A stretch of 64,000 nt of DNA from JBNKHH01 sp050290245 (GCA_050290245.1 JBNKHH010000071.1:34089-98088), one strand, 5' to 3'. Counted from the stretch's first letter, positions 1 through 8,933 are shown. Notes: generated from the sequence alone by a model not told the origin. A program made the numbers and translations.

Positions 1-253
1 CGGTTCCGTCGATCGTCTGAAAGCCGACGGCCTTCAGAGCCATGCCACTGAGACCGGTGCCGCAGCCATAATCCAGAACCGGCTTCTCGACATTTGCTCC
101 CGAAAGGCGCAGCGCCAGGGCAACGCGCGCGGGCGTGGCATAACCCCATTCACCGACATCGGCATCATAGCTGTCGGCCCAGTCGGCGTAGATTTTTTGG
201 GTCTCGTCCAGGCTGTGCGGAACCCAGAGGTTTTTTGAGGTGTCGTCGCTCAT
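1..253 (-). CDS. Class I SAM-dependent methyltransferase (3' end cut by window edge)
   Basis: Only the first 84 or so residues are inside the window; the gene runs off the left edge. The start is the ATG whose complement is at 251-253, giving MSDDTSKNLWVPHSLDETQK. A glycine-rich motif I of class I methyltransferases is visible at about residues 63-70 (LDYGCGTGLSG), which binds S-adenosylmethionine. The preceding pattern of aromatic and acidic residues (YADWADSYD) is typical of small-molecule or tRNA/protein methyltransferases of this fold. It lies 70 bases downstream of trmFO on the same strand, so the two may be cotranscribed. The substrate cannot be judged from the N-terminus. Confidence 0.8.
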   Translation of the reverse strand, partial: MSDDTSKNLWVPHSLDETQKIYADWADSYDADVGEWGYATPARVALALRLSGANVEKPVLDYGCGTGLSGMALKAVGFQTIDGT

Positions 254-323
254 GTGCAAGAGATTACGCAAGGCAGGGCCTTTGGTCCATGTCGGACCAT
301 GCGTATTTTCTGCAAGATAATGA

Positions 324-1679
324 CTATTTGGCCGCGAGGGTACGGTCACCCGCGAGCCAGTCGGACCAGTCGGCCTTTGCGCGGTCAGTATAGGCCTTGT
401 AGCGGTCACGGCGACCACGGCGCCCGCCCTTGGCGTCCACTGGCGGAAAGAGTCCGAAGTTTACGTTCATCGGCTGGAAGGTCTTGGCCTCGGCTCCGCC
501 AGTGATGTGGTGGATCAGGGCGCCGATGGCGGTCGTGTCGGGGACGGGGCGCAGGCTGCGCCCCTGGAGCTCGGCGGCAGCCATGCGGCCCGCAAGAAGG
601 CCCATGGCGGCGCTTTCAACATAGCCTTCGACCCCGGTGATCTGGCCTGCGAACCGGATGTTGGGGCGCGAACGCAGGCGCATCTCTTCGTCGAGCAGCA
701 TAGGCGAGTTCAGGAAGGTGTTCCGGTGGATGCCACCGAGGCGAGCGAAATTGGCGTCCTGGAGCCCGGGGATCATCCGGAAGACTTCGGTCTGGGCACC
801 GTATTTCATCTTGGTCTGGAAGCCGACGATGTTCAAAAGCGTTCCGAGTTTGTTGTCTCGGCGCAGTTGGACGACGGCATAGGCCTTGACGTCGGGCTGG
901 TGCGGGTTGGTCAGGCCGACGGGCTTCATCGGGCCGAAGCGCAGGGTCTCGCGTCCGCGTTCGGCCATGACCTCGATCGGCAGGCAGCCGTCGAAATATC
1001 CTGCGGTTTCGCCCTCGTGGAACTCGGTCTTGTCGGCCGTAAGCAGCGCGTCGATGAAGGCCTCGTACTGGTCCTTGGTCATCGGGCAGTTGATATAGGC
1101 CTTCTGTTCATCCTCGGTTTCACCCTTGTCATAGCGGGATTGGGCCCAGGCGACGGACATATCGACCGTGTCTGCATAGACGATGGGGGCGATGGCGTCG
1201 AAGAAGGCCAGGCTGTCTTCGCCGGTCTCCACACGGATCGCCTCGGCCAGAGCGCCAGATGTCAGGGGGCCGGTTGCGATGATCCAAAGGCCTTCGTCGG
1301 GCAGGGCAGTGACCTCTCCCGGTTCAACACTGATGTTGGGGTGGCTGGTGAGGCGTTCGGTCACCGCATCCGCAAATGCGTCACGGTCGACTGCCAGCGC
1401 ACCGCCAGCGGGCAGGCTGTGACGGTCCCCCATCTCCATGATCAGTCCCTTCGCCTGGCGCATTTCCCAGTGCAAAAGACCAACGGCATTCTGCTCGCTG
1501 TCGTCCGAGCGGAAGGAATTGGAACAGACCATCTCGGCGAATTGCCCGGTTTTGTGGGCAAAGGTGCCGGTTTCGGGACGCATTTCGTGCAGCACGACCT
1601 GGACCCCCAGTTGGGCGGCCTGCCATGCAGCTTCGGATCCAGCGAGTCCACCGCCGACGATGTGAAGTTTCTCAGCCAT
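324..1679 (-). CDS. trmFO: FAD/folate-dependent tRNA (uracil-54-C5)-methyltransferase TrmFO
   Basis: TrmFO makes the ribothymidine at position 54 of tRNA using methylene-tetrahydrofolate and FADH2. The 451-residue length fits the family. The N-terminal Rossmann FAD motif is seen as HIVGGGLAGSEAAWQ, followed by the family-typical HEMRPETGTFAHKTG and VCSNSFRSDD. ATG at 1679 is chosen because it starts directly before the Rossmann strand; a TTG three codons upstream is less likely. The C-terminus is rich in Arg/Lys (GRRGRRDRYKAYTDRAKAD), which is plausible for RNA contact. It is followed on the same strand by the methyltransferase at 1-253 and preceded by a small membrane protein gene 39 bases upstream. 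Confidence 0.95.
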   Translation of the reverse strand: MAEKLHIVGGGLAGSEAAWQAAQLGVQVVLHEMRPETGTFAHKTGQFAEMVCSNSFRSDDSEQNAVGLLHWEMRQAKGLIMEMGDRHSLPAGGALAVDRDAFADAVTERLTSHPNISVEPGEVTALPDEGLWIIATGPLTSGALAEAIRVETGEDSLAFFDAIAPIVYADTVDMSVAWAQSRYDKGETEDEQKAYINCPMTKDQYEAFIDALLTADKTEFHEGETAGYFDGCLPIEVMAERGRETLRFGPMKPVGLTNPHQPDVKAYAVVQLRRDNKLGTLLNIVGFQTKMKYGAQTEVFRMIPGLQDANFARLGGIHRNTFLNSPMLLDEEMRLRSRPNIRFAGQITGVEGYVESAAMGLLAGRMAAAELQGRSLRPVPDTTAIGALIHHITGGAEAKTFQPMNVNFGLFPPVDAKGGRRGRRDRYKAYTDRAKADWSDWLAGDRTLAAK

Positions 1680-1718
1680 GCGGGGCAAATAGCTCCGCGA
1701 CCGGGGTTTGAAAAGGGA

Positions 1719-2210
1719 TCAGTTCAGTTCGGTGAAGTTCAGGTCTTCGCGAAATCGTGTCAGGGACGCCCGCGGCGGCATGAGAGTCGGCCGTGTTGCG
1801 GGCCGGGGGCTGTGTTCCAAGGTCAGATCGCCTTCGCCGACCGGTGCCTCATGCTCGAGCACGCTGTCGTCGCGCGCCGCCCAGACCAAGGCAACGATCA
1901 AAGCGAGATCGCGCCAGAACCCGACAATGTCCTGTGTGGTCAGCATCGTGCGATAGGCCGCGGTGAACAGGACAAGGCTGAGCAGAACGCCTGCGGCCTT
2001 GCGCTGAATATTGAACAGGACACAGGCAGCGAGCGCGATCATCAGGCTGCCTGGCAGGGCGGTCGACAACGGAGGGGCGATTCCGGCAAAGCGGAACTGC
2101 GTCAGGTCGATGCCATCGACCAGGTCGAGCGCCATGGCACCGACTGCAAATGTCGCGACGATCCGTGTCGCAGCTCGTGGGCTTGATAAGTGGGATAGAA
2201 TAAAGCTCAT
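1719..2210 (-). CDS. Small integral membrane protein of unknown function
   Basis: A 163-residue protein that I do not recognise. It has about four hydrophobic stretches between residues 15 and 115 (for example SLMIALAACVLFNI and GVLLSLVLFTAAY), then a polar, proline-rich tail of about 50 residues that should be cytoplasmic or disordered. The overall pattern resembles DoxX-like small four-helix membrane proteins, but no diagnostic motif is visible. The start ATG at 2210 has a GAGAG eight bases upstream. It lies 39 bases before trmFO and may share its transcript. Confidence 0.7.
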   Translation of the reverse strand: MSFILSHLSSPRAATRIVATFAVGAMALDLVDGIDLTQFRFAGIAPPLSTALPGSLMIALAACVLFNIQRKAAGVLLSLVLFTAAYRTMLTTQDIVGFWRDLALIVALVWAARDDSVLEHEAPVGEGDLTLEHSPRPATRPTLMPPRASLTRFREDLNFTELN

Positions 2211-2352
2211 CGAAGAAACTCTCGCGTCAAAGATATTTAGGCAGCGGCTTCGGTGCGCGGCTCGAAAAGTGACCCGAGGATAGGTGGAAGGCAGGCGTTT
2301 CTAGGGCAGAAACAGTGTATCATTGCACCGTAAACAAGGCGAAAGCAGGGCA

Positions 2353-2373
2353 GCGCGGACTAAATGTCCGCGC
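2353..2373 (-). terminator. Hairpin downstream of the exported-protein gene
   Basis: An 8-base-pair stem (GCGCGGAC / GTCCGCGC) with a 5-base loop lies 24-44 bases beyond the stop codon of the minus-strand gene ending at 2397. No T-run follows on the minus strand, so it could be a weak terminator or a 3'-end-protecting hairpin. Confidence 0.4.
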
Positions 2374-2396
2374 GTTGGTGTTTTGGCCTGCCGGTA

Positions 2397-3149
2397 TTAC
2401 CAGAGATTGCGGCGGATCAACGGTGCAACCGGATCATTGTAGCGGAAGTGACGGGTGGATGGGTCGATGCCGCCAGCGGTGCCAAGGTCGATGCTGATCC
2501 CAAAGCCTATCCGTGTGGCTGCGTCTGCTCCGTCGCGACCACTGAGACCCGAATGGGTGACGCTGGCGTAGGCGCCCCAGGGGCTGTTTTCGGCGCTGTA
2601 GCGGAGTGTCAGACTGGCCTCGTGTGAGACGGCGCGAAAGCTGCTTTCATCAAAGTCCGCGATGTCGATTCCGGCAGTCAGCTCCAGGCTTGGACTGAAG
2701 GCGTGCGACAGCGCCAGGCCAGCGAAAACAAAGTCAAGCCCATCGACATCGGAGGCTCCGATACCGCCCTGGACCTCGAGCATGGTGTCCTCGCTCAAGG
2801 ACACCATGCCTTCGGCCCCGATCGTGCCCCACATCATCGAACGACCGTCCACATCACTGAGCTGCGCGAAAAGCCCGTACTTTTGGCCATCGCGAGGTGC
2901 CATGTAAAGATGGGCGCCAAGGCCGCCGATACCGCCACCCACGGTGTCGGCAAAGCGCAAGTCGCCCTGAAAGCCGTGCACCTCGGTTATCGCCACATCA
3001 ACCGACGTGGCTGCCTCGGTCCGGTTTTCTCCGGCCTCATCATCGCTCATCCCAAATGTGAAGGTCGCCCCGGTGATGCCGAGTGAACTTTGTGCGAACG
3101 CGGGTACTGAAAAACTCATCAACAAGGCTACAAATACGGTCCGCATCAA
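2397..3149 (-). CDS. Exported beta-rich (outer-membrane-like) protein of unknown function
   Basis: A 250-residue protein with a clear Sec signal peptide (MMRTVFVALLMSFSVPAFA, cleavage before QSSLG). The mature part is full of alternating polar/hydrophobic short strands with Gly and aromatic residues (YGLFAQLSDVDGRS, LTLRYSAENSPWGAYASV), as expected of a small beta barrel or beta-sandwich in the periplasm or outer membrane. I see no family motif. The mature N-terminus QSSLG is shared with the exported protein at 52994-53599. Two ATGs are adjacent (3149 and 3146), and either would work. Confidence 0.75.
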   Translation of the reverse strand: MMRTVFVALLMSFSVPAFAQSSLGITGATFTFGMSDDEAGENRTEAATSVDVAITEVHGFQGDLRFADTVGGGIGGLGAHLYMAPRDGQKYGLFAQLSDVDGRSMMWGTIGAEGMVSLSEDTMLEVQGGIGASDVDGLDFVFAGLALSHAFSPSLELTAGIDIADFDESSFRAVSHEASLTLRYSAENSPWGAYASVTHSGLSGRDGADAATRIGFGISIDLGTAGGIDPSTRHFRYNDPVAPLIRRNLW

Positions 3150-3231
3150 TCACTCCACCATCAGGTCCCCACCAGTGCTGATCGTTGTGGCAAATAGGAG
3201 AGTTTAATAAAAGATTAATATTATTAATTGG

Positions 3232-3381
3232 TTAACGGTGCCCCAGGGCCCCGGACAGCTTTTCTTCCAAGACGTTGATGCCGCGAGAAAAATCGAAAAC
3301 CTGAATGGTTTGGTCCGCCTCAGTCAGCCTGTGCCATGCTGGAAACATCGGTGCCAGGCAGTCCCTGCGCTCCACCGGCAA
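3232..3381 (-). CDS. Possible 49-residue protein immediately downstream of gyrA
   Basis: After the gyrA stop there is a frame with protein-like composition ending in VFDFSRGINVLEEKLSGALGHR. A TTG at 3381 has GGAAG eight bases upstream, giving about 49 residues; a GTG two codons later is an alternative. The open frame also extends back into gyrA. I do not recognise the product. It would be translated from the gyrA transcript, past the hairpin at 3400-3422. Confidence 0.35.
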   Translation of the reverse strand: MPVERRDCLAPMFPAWHRLTEADQTIQVFDFSRGINVLEEKLSGALGHR

Positions 3382-3399
3382 GGGGGCAACTTCCGATGT

Positions 3400-3422
3400 C
3401 AGGAGAGCGATCAGCTCTCCTG
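3400..3422 (-). terminator. Perfect 9-bp hairpin spanning the gyrA stop codon
   Basis: CAGGAGAGC pairs with GCTCTCCTG around a 5-base loop that contains part of the gyrA TGA. No T-run follows on either strand, so intrinsic termination is doubtful. It may instead stabilise the 3' end or modulate readthrough into the small frame that follows. Confidence 0.4.
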
Positions 3423-6155
3423 GCCGGTATCCGAGTCGTCCTCGTCCTGTTCCGCGATCCAAGCGACAGAGACAACCTCTTCGCCCTTGGAGGTGTTGAA
3501 GACCCGCACGCCGCCTGCCGAGCGCGAGCGGAACGAGATGCCTTCGACCGGCACGCGGATCGACTGGCCGGTGGAGGTGGCCAGCATGATCTGATCGCCC
3601 ATCTCGACCGGGAAGGATGCCACCAGGCTGCCGCCGCGCATCGCCTTATCCATGGCCATGACACCCTGGCCACCACGCCCGCGAACCGGATAATCGTGGC
3701 TGGAGGACAGTTTTCCCGCACCGCCTGAGGCAATGGTCAGGATCAGGTTTTCCGCCGCTGACATTTCCGCGTAACGTTCGGGGCTGAGTTGGCCCTCGGC
3801 GACGGCTTCTTCGTCCTCGTCGGTTTCGATCTCGTCGTCTGGCGCACCGGCCATCAGGCGACGTTGCTTGAGATAGGCCGCGCGCTCGGCCGGGTCAGCC
3901 TCGAAATGGCGGATGACCGACATCGAGACAACGCGGTCACCGTCTGCCAGGCGGATACCCCGGACGCCGGTGGAATCGCGGCCCTTGAAGACACGCACTT
4001 CGGTGGTTGGGAAGCGGATGGCGCGGCCCATGGCAGTGACCAGCATGACGTCGTCATCCTCGGTACAGATGCGGGCGTTTACCATGGCAACGTCCTCGGG
4101 CAGCTTCATCGCGATCTTGCCGTTGGATTTCACGTTGGTGAAATCCGAAAGCGCATTGCGGCGCACATTGCCCTGCGTCGTGGCAAAGAAGATCTGAAGG
4201 TTGTCCCATTCTTCCTCCGGGACATCCACGGGCATGATAGCGGCGATCGAAACGCCCTGCGGGATCGGCAGGATGTTCACGATGGCCTTGCCGCGCGAGG
4301 TGCGGCCGCCGAGAGGCAGGCGCCAGGTCTTGAGCTTGTACACCATGCCGTCGGTCGTGAAGAACAGAAGCTGCGTGTGCGTATTGGCCACGAACAGCGT
4401 GGTCACGACGTCGTCTTCCTTCAGCGAGCCGCCAGACAGGCCCTTGCCGCCGCGTTTCTGGGACCGGAACTCGGCCAGGGCAGTGCGCTTGATATAGCCA
4501 CCTGCCGTCACGGTGACGACCATGTCCTCACGTTCGATGAGGTCTTCGTCTTCCATGTCTCCGGACCAGTCGACGATCTCGGAGCGGCGCGGAACGGCGA
4601 ACTGGTCTTTCACTTCACGCAGTTCGTCCGAAATGATCGACATGATGCGGTCGCGCGAAGACAGGATGTCCAGGTAATCCTTGATCTTGGCCGCCAGTTC
4701 TTCAAGCTCGTCCGTGATCGTCTTGACGCCAAGCTGGGTCAGGCGCTGAAGCTGCAGATCAAGGATGGCACGCGCCTGGCGTTCGGACAGGTTATAGCTC
4801 CCGTCGTCGTTTATCGTGTGGCTGGGATCGTCAATCAGCTTGATATAATCGGCGATGTCCTGGGCGGGCCAGCGGCGCTCCATAAGCCGTTCCCGGGCCT
4901 CGGCCGGGGTGCCGGAGGCGCGGATTGTGGCGACAACTTCGTCGACGTTGGAAACAGCGACGGCGAGGCCGCAGAGGATGTGGCTGCGATCGCGGGCCTT
5001 GCCAAGTTCGAATGCCGTTCGCCGCGCGACAACTTCTTCCCGGAACTGTATGAAATACGTAAGAAAGTCTCGAAGGGTCAGCTGTTCGGGCCGGCCGCCG
5101 TTCAGGGCGAGCATGTTGCAGCCGAACGACGTTTGCATCTGGGTGAAGCGGAAAAGCTGGTTCAACACGACCTCCGGGGTCGCATCGCGTTTCAACTCGA
5201 TGACAACGCGCACGCCCACCCGGTCGGATTCGTCCTGGACGCTGCTGATACCTTCCAGCTTCTTCTCGCGGACCAAATCGGCGATCTTTTCGATCATCGA
5301 GGCCTTGTTCACCTGATAGGGAATTTCGTCGATGACGATGGCGTAGCGGTCCTTACGGACCTCTTCCACGCGGGTTTTGGCGCGAATGATCACGCTGCCC
5401 CTGCCTTCGAGATAGGCCTTGCGGGCGCCGGAACGGCCCAAAACGATCCCGCCAGTCGGAAAATCGGGGGCGGGGACGATTTCGATCAGGCGCTCGGTCG
5501 ACAGATCCGGGTTCTCGATCAGGGCCAGCGTGGCGTCGGCGATCTCTCCGAGGTTGTGCGGCGGAATATTCGTGGCCATCCCGACCGCGATGCCGCCTGC
5601 GCCGTTGACCAGCATATTCGGAAAGCGTGCTGGCAGAACCGTCGGTTCCTGATCCTTGCCGTCATAGTTGTCGGTGAAGTCGACGGTGTCTTTGTCAATG
5701 TCGGCAAGGAGGAAAGCTGCCGGCTTGTCCATGCGCACTTCGGTGTAACGCATGGCGGCGGGGTTGTCGCCGTCCATCGAGCCGAAGTTGCCCTGACCGT
5801 CGAGCAGGGGCAGGGACATGGAGAACGGCTGGGCCATTCGAACAAGGGCGTCATAGATCGCGCTGTCGCCGTGCGGATGGTATTTACCCATTGTGTCGCC
5901 GACGGGGCGGGCGGACTTGCGGTAGGATTTGTCGTGGGTATTGCCGGTCTCGTGCATCGCGTAGAGGATGCGGCGGTGGACGGGTTTCAGACCATCACGC
6001 AGATCCGGAATCGCTCGCGAAACGATCACCGACATGGCGTAATCGAGGTAGGAGGTTTTCATCTCCTCTTCGATGGTTACCGTGGGACCGTCGTACTTTG
6101 GCCGCTCTGGCGGCATTTCTTCCACGTTTTCAGGCGGTTCCGGCGTATCGTTCAC
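3411..6155 (-). CDS. gyrA: DNA gyrase subunit A
   Basis: GyrA is the DNA-cleaving and rejoining subunit of the A2B2 gyrase that introduces negative supercoils. The 914-residue protein has the winged-helix/tower breakage-reunion domain with catalytic Tyr137 in AAMRYTEV. In the quinolone pocket Ser98 and Asp102 are the wild-type residues (HPHGDSAIYDALVRMAQ). A GyrA box, QKRGGKG, opens the C-terminal DNA-wrapping beta-pinwheel. An acidic linker (ETDEDEEAVAEG) within the pinwheel and the acidic C-terminus EQDEDDSDTGQES are typical of alphaproteobacterial GyrA. The start is a GTG at 6155; no strong ribosome site is visible, and an ATG at codon 14 is an alternative. Confidence 0.98.
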   Translation of the reverse strand: MNDTPEPPENVEEMPPERPKYDGPTVTIEEEMKTSYLDYAMSVIVSRAIPDLRDGLKPVHRRILYAMHETGNTHDKSYRKSARPVGDTMGKYHPHGDSAIYDALVRMAQPFSMSLPLLDGQGNFGSMDGDNPAAMRYTEVRMDKPAAFLLADIDKDTVDFTDNYDGKDQEPTVLPARFPNMLVNGAGGIAVGMATNIPPHNLGEIADATLALIENPDLSTERLIEIVPAPDFPTGGIVLGRSGARKAYLEGRGSVIIRAKTRVEEVRKDRYAIVIDEIPYQVNKASMIEKIADLVREKKLEGISSVQDESDRVGVRVVIELKRDATPEVVLNQLFRFTQMQTSFGCNMLALNGGRPEQLTLRDFLTYFIQFREEVVARRTAFELGKARDRSHILCGLAVAVSNVDEVVATIRASGTPAEARERLMERRWPAQDIADYIKLIDDPSHTINDDGSYNLSERQARAILDLQLQRLTQLGVKTITDELEELAAKIKDYLDILSSRDRIMSIISDELREVKDQFAVPRRSEIVDWSGDMEDEDLIEREDMVVTVTAGGYIKRTALAEFRSQKRGGKGLSGGSLKEDDVVTTLFVANTHTQLLFFTTDGMVYKLKTWRLPLGGRTSRGKAIVNILPIPQGVSIAAIMPVDVPEEEWDNLQIFFATTQGNVRRNALSDFTNVKSNGKIAMKLPEDVAMVNARICTEDDDVMLVTAMGRAIRFPTTEVRVFKGRDSTGVRGIRLADGDRVVSMSVIRHFEADPAERAAYLKQRRLMAGAPDDEIETDEDEEAVAEGQLSPERYAEMSAAENLILTIASGGAGKLSSSHDYPVRGRGGQGVMAMDKAMRGGSLVASFPVEMGDQIMLATSTGQSIRVPVEGISFRSRSAGGVRVFNTSKGEEVVSVAWIAEQDEDDSDTGQES

Positions 6156-6199
6156 AGTCTGCTCGCTTTTTCATCAACCGGCTATATTTGGTTGGTGCT

Positions 6200-6229
6200 A
6201 TCTTATCAGACCCCTACAGATAGGTGCAA
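6200..6229 (-). promoter_or_regulatory. Candidate gyrA promoter
   Basis: On the minus strand TTGCAC (6229-6224) and TAAGAT (6205-6200) are separated by 18 bases, giving a sigma-70-like promoter and a short leader before the gyrA start at 6155. It is a match by eye to consensus only. Confidence 0.4.
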
Positions 6230-6349
6230 TGCCTGAACGCGCTCCGAAATGGCAGCCAGATTGGCCGAGTGATAACATACTGTTTTCATTGAAAAGTAAC
6301 TTGTCCTGTGGCTCAATTTCGCGGGGGAGGCCAAATCGAGAGGTCAAGA

Positions 6350-6631
6350 ATGAAACCGGAAGTGCCCCAGTCGGAAACCGAACTGCTGTTGAAAGGCTAC
6401 GGCCTGACCACGGCAGAGTTCTTTTATCGCATGCCGGACTATACACATGTTATTAATACGTTCGTCTGGCAGGACTATGACATTGCGCCGGATCATCCGC
6501 GCTTGTTCAAATTCGTCGAGTTCTGGCAGGAACAGATCGAGGGCGCCTTGCACTCGGTGCGCTTTGTCCACCGCAAGTTGCTCGCCCCGGGCGAATGGCG
6601 CAACGTGACGGGTGAATTCGTGCTGAATTGA
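6350..6631 (+). CDS. usg: Usg-family protein
   Basis: A 93-residue member of the Usg family, small proteins of alphaproteobacteria first noted upstream of trpF in Caulobacter; the biochemical role is unknown. Characteristic features are YGLTTAEFFYRMPDY near the N-terminus, the tryptophan/aspartate core VWQDYDIAPDHP, and the end IEGALHSVRFVHRKL. The start is the ATG at 6350, preceded by AGAGG six bases upstream; the longer open frame begins without a ribosome site. The gene stands alone here, divergent from gyrA and not next to trpF. Confidence 0.85.
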   Translation: MKPEVPQSETELLLKGYGLTTAEFFYRMPDYTHVINTFVWQDYDIAPDHPRLFKFVEFWQEQIEGALHSVRFVHRKLLAPGEWRNVTGEFVLN

Positions 6632-6820
6632 TCGCCGTGCCTTAAAGACCTTGCCCTAAAGCCAGTAGAGATACCCAAGCTACACGGCCTGGGCGGGAAG
6701 TCCTGCAGCGGGGCAGATCGTTTTGTCCGTCCGTCGCGCGGCCTCTTTGGCGCACCGGACGATCAACACCCGCGCCGCAGGCGATGCCCCACGAGGTGCT
6801 GGGGTTTGCGGAACTGTCCC

Positions 6821-7285
6821 TTATTTTTGTTTCAGAGCCGCAATCCAGAGGCCTGCCAGCACGAAGGAAATCAGGGCATTCCAGGAGGCCATGGAGATTC
6901 CGAACAACGCCCATGCGACCTCGTCGCACATGACGACATTGACCGGGGTGTCGAGGGACAAAAGATCGCTGCCGGACATGCCCGACAGCCCGTCACCGGA
7001 TCCGGTGCAGGAGGTCGGGCCTTCCCACCAGCCACGCTCGACGCCGGTGTGGTAAACGCCGATGCCGCCTGTCGTCAGGGCTGAGAGAGCACCGACCAGG
7101 CCGAGCAGGGCCAGGGGGCCGAGCAGAAGCACCAGCGCGCCGGCACCGATTGCAACGCCATGGGGCCAGCGCTGCCAAATGCACATCTTGCAGGGAGCAT
7201 AGCCGAGGGCCTGGAAGATGAAGGCGCCGAGCAGCAGAGCGAAAGAGCCGGCTGCGGCCAAGAGCATGAGATTGCGTCGAGTCAT
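6821..7285 (-). CDS. dsbB: Disulfide bond formation protein DsbB
   Basis: DsbB reoxidises periplasmic DsbA and passes electrons to quinone in the inner membrane. The 154-residue protein has four membrane helices, the first redox pair Cys32/Cys35 (APCKMCIWQRWPH) in the first periplasmic loop, and the second pair in the next loop (PTSC...VVMC). The ATG at 7285 overlaps the TGA of the upstream yqaA-like gene by four bases, so the two are translationally coupled. The TAA stop is at 6821. Confidence 0.9.
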   Translation of the reverse strand: MTRRNLMLLAAAGSFALLLGAFIFQALGYAPCKMCIWQRWPHGVAIGAGALVLLLGPLALLGLVGALSALTTGGIGVYHTGVERGWWEGPTSCTGSGDGLSGMSGSDLLSLDTPVNVVMCDEVAWALFGISMASWNALISFVLAGLWIAALKQK

Positions 7286-7860
7286 AGGTACCTCAGGACG
7301 TAGAAGCCGCCGAACAAGAGGATCACGAAAGCCGTGAAAAGCCAACCAAGGTATTTTTCGATGAATACCCTGATTGGCGCGCCGAACTTCCACAGCAAGG
7401 CGGCCAGAACGAAAAATCGCAGGGCGCGGGCAATGATCGAAGAGACGATGAAGACGGGTAACGACAGGCCGGTCCAACCCGACATGATCGTGATGACCTT
7501 GTAAGGGAAAGGCGTGACGCCCGCCACCAACACCGCCCAGGCTCCCCATTCGTTGAAACGCTGGTTGAAAGTTTCGGCGCTGTCGGCTTTGCCATAGAAT
7601 TCAAGCACGGGCTGACCGATTCCGTCGAACATGAGAGCGCCGATGCCATAGCCGAAAAGTCCGCCAAGCACCGAGGACAGTGTCGCCACCAAAGCAATCA
7701 ACCATGCGCGCGATGGCATAGCGATGATCATCGGAATCATCAGAATATCCGGCGGGATCGGAAAGACCGAGCTTTCGACGAAAGCAACAAGGGCCAGCGC
7801 CCACAGCGCGCGAGGGTGGGCGGCGAGAGAAATCGTCCAGTCGTAGAGTGATCTGATCAT
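7282..7860 (-). CDS. YqaA-family (DedA/VTT-like) inner membrane protein
   Basis: A 192-residue integral membrane protein of the YqaA branch of the DedA/SNARE-associated (VTT) superfamily; some DedA proteins translocate phospholipids, and YqaA itself is uncharacterised. Seen in the sequence: re-entrant-type proline segment FVESSVFPIPPDILMIPMI, a Gly-rich helix (GGLFGYGIGALMF), and the conserved GVTPFPYKVITIMSG. It is the first gene of a two-gene unit with dsbB, with stop and start overlapping. Confidence 0.85.
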   Translation of the reverse strand: MIRSLYDWTISLAAHPRALWALALVAFVESSVFPIPPDILMIPMIIAMPSRAWLIALVATLSSVLGGLFGYGIGALMFDGIGQPVLEFYGKADSAETFNQRFNEWGAWAVLVAGVTPFPYKVITIMSGWTGLSLPVFIVSSIIARALRFFVLAALLWKFGAPIRVFIEKYLGWLFTAFVILLFGGFYVLRYL

Positions 7861-7990
7861 CGAACTGCCCGGCTTTTTGACTTCAATGGCCAGTAAGGAC
7901 CGTTGCCGTCAAGGTGGGAACCGGGCAAAATTTCGTACGTTGTATTTTGGAACGGCCATCCGGGTCGTAGTTTTGGAAAGGTGGGACACC

Positions 7991-8842
7991 ATGAGGTGGC
8001 AGGGACGCAGGGGAAGCCGGAATATCGAGGACAGGCGGGGCCGGGCCCGTGTCACCGGCGGCGGCAGCATCGGGATCGTCGGGATATTGGTCATTCTGGG
8101 GCTGGGCTATTTCTTCGGTATCGATGTGACACCCCTGTTGCAGGACGTCTCCGGCGGGACCGTGCAGGAGCAACCGGTCGAGTTGACCGAAGCTGACAAA
8201 CGCGCCGGGCAGTTCGTCTCGGTAACGCTGGCCGATACCGAGGAGATTTGGGCGAATATCTTCCGCTCGGACCTGGGGCGCACCTATGCGCCCGCGACGC
8301 TGGTCCTGTTCAAAGGCGTGACGGCCTCGCCATGCGGCAATGCAAGCGGTGCGACAGGGCCGTTTTATTGTCCGCGGGACGAAAAGGTGTACCTTGATAC
8401 GAACTTCTTCACCACGCTTGAACGCCGCATGGGCGCGGGCGGTGACTTTGCCGCTGCCTACGTGGTCGCCCACGAGGTTGCGCATCATGTGCAGCAGGAG
8501 TTGGGCATCCTGGGCGAGGCAAATGCCATTCGGGCGCAATCGAGCCAGGCCGAGTCCAATGCGATCTCGGTGCGTATCGAATTGCAGGCCGATTGCCTGT
8601 CAGGGGTCTGGGCGCGCCATGCAGCGGCCAGTTTCGGCTCGCTGGAGCGCGGCGATATCGAAGAGGCCATGAATGCCGCTGCGCAGATCGGCGATGACAC
8701 GCTTCAGCGCAATGCCGGTCAGGTCGTGAGGCCACATACCTTTACACATGGAACGTCCGAACAGCGCCAGCGCTGGTTTGCAAATGGCTACGCCGAGGGC
8801 GATGTGAGCGACTGCGATACATTTTCGGCCCGCCGTCTTTGA
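7991..8842 (+). CDS. ypfJ: YpfJ-type neutral zinc metallopeptidase
   Basis: A 283-residue membrane-anchored protein of the YpfJ/neutral zinc metallopeptidase family. An N-terminal basic, cytoplasmic segment (MRWQGRRGSRNIEDRRGR) is followed by one membrane helix at about residues 26-44, then a periplasmic domain with the zinc-binding HEVAHH (His161, Glu162, His165) and a downstream helix with ELQADCLSGVWA providing the third ligand region. ATG at 7991 is chosen because GGAAAGG lies upstream and the family starts MRW. Its substrate is unknown. Confidence 0.9.
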   Translation: MRWQGRRGSRNIEDRRGRARVTGGGSIGIVGILVILGLGYFFGIDVTPLLQDVSGGTVQEQPVELTEADKRAGQFVSVTLADTEEIWANIFRSDLGRTYAPATLVLFKGVTASPCGNASGATGPFYCPRDEKVYLDTNFFTTLERRMGAGGDFAAAYVVAHEVAHHVQQELGILGEANAIRAQSSQAESNAISVRIELQADCLSGVWARHAAASFGSLERGDIEEAMNAAAQIGDDTLQRNAGQVVRPHTFTHGTSEQRQRWFANGYAEGDVSDCDTFSARRL

Positions 8843-8933
8843 TTGCCATCCATTTGAACCCTCCGCTCCGCAGTGACGGGGAAACGAATGACCGCTGCGG
8901 GCGTGGTTTTCGGCACAATGACGTGTCGTGGGC

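Noticed and set aside
283..299. 6-pair hairpin TGGTCC/GGACCA between trmFO and the methyltransferase gene
   Set aside because: Short stem with no T-run on the minus strand; too weak to call a terminator.
507..2186. 559-residue plus-strand open frame opposite trmFO and the membrane-protein gene
   Set aside because: An antisense shadow; composition and lack of motifs do not support a gene, while trmFO is certain.
5840..5880. Quinolone-resistance changes in gyrA
   Set aside because: Ser98 and Asp102, equivalent to Ser83 and Asp87 of E. coli, are wild type.
3789..6236. 815-residue plus-strand open frame opposite gyrA
   Set aside because: It mirrors the codon pattern of gyrA (third-position GC bias keeps the opposite strand open), is rich in His/Gly/Val/Asp, and has no ribosome site or family motif.
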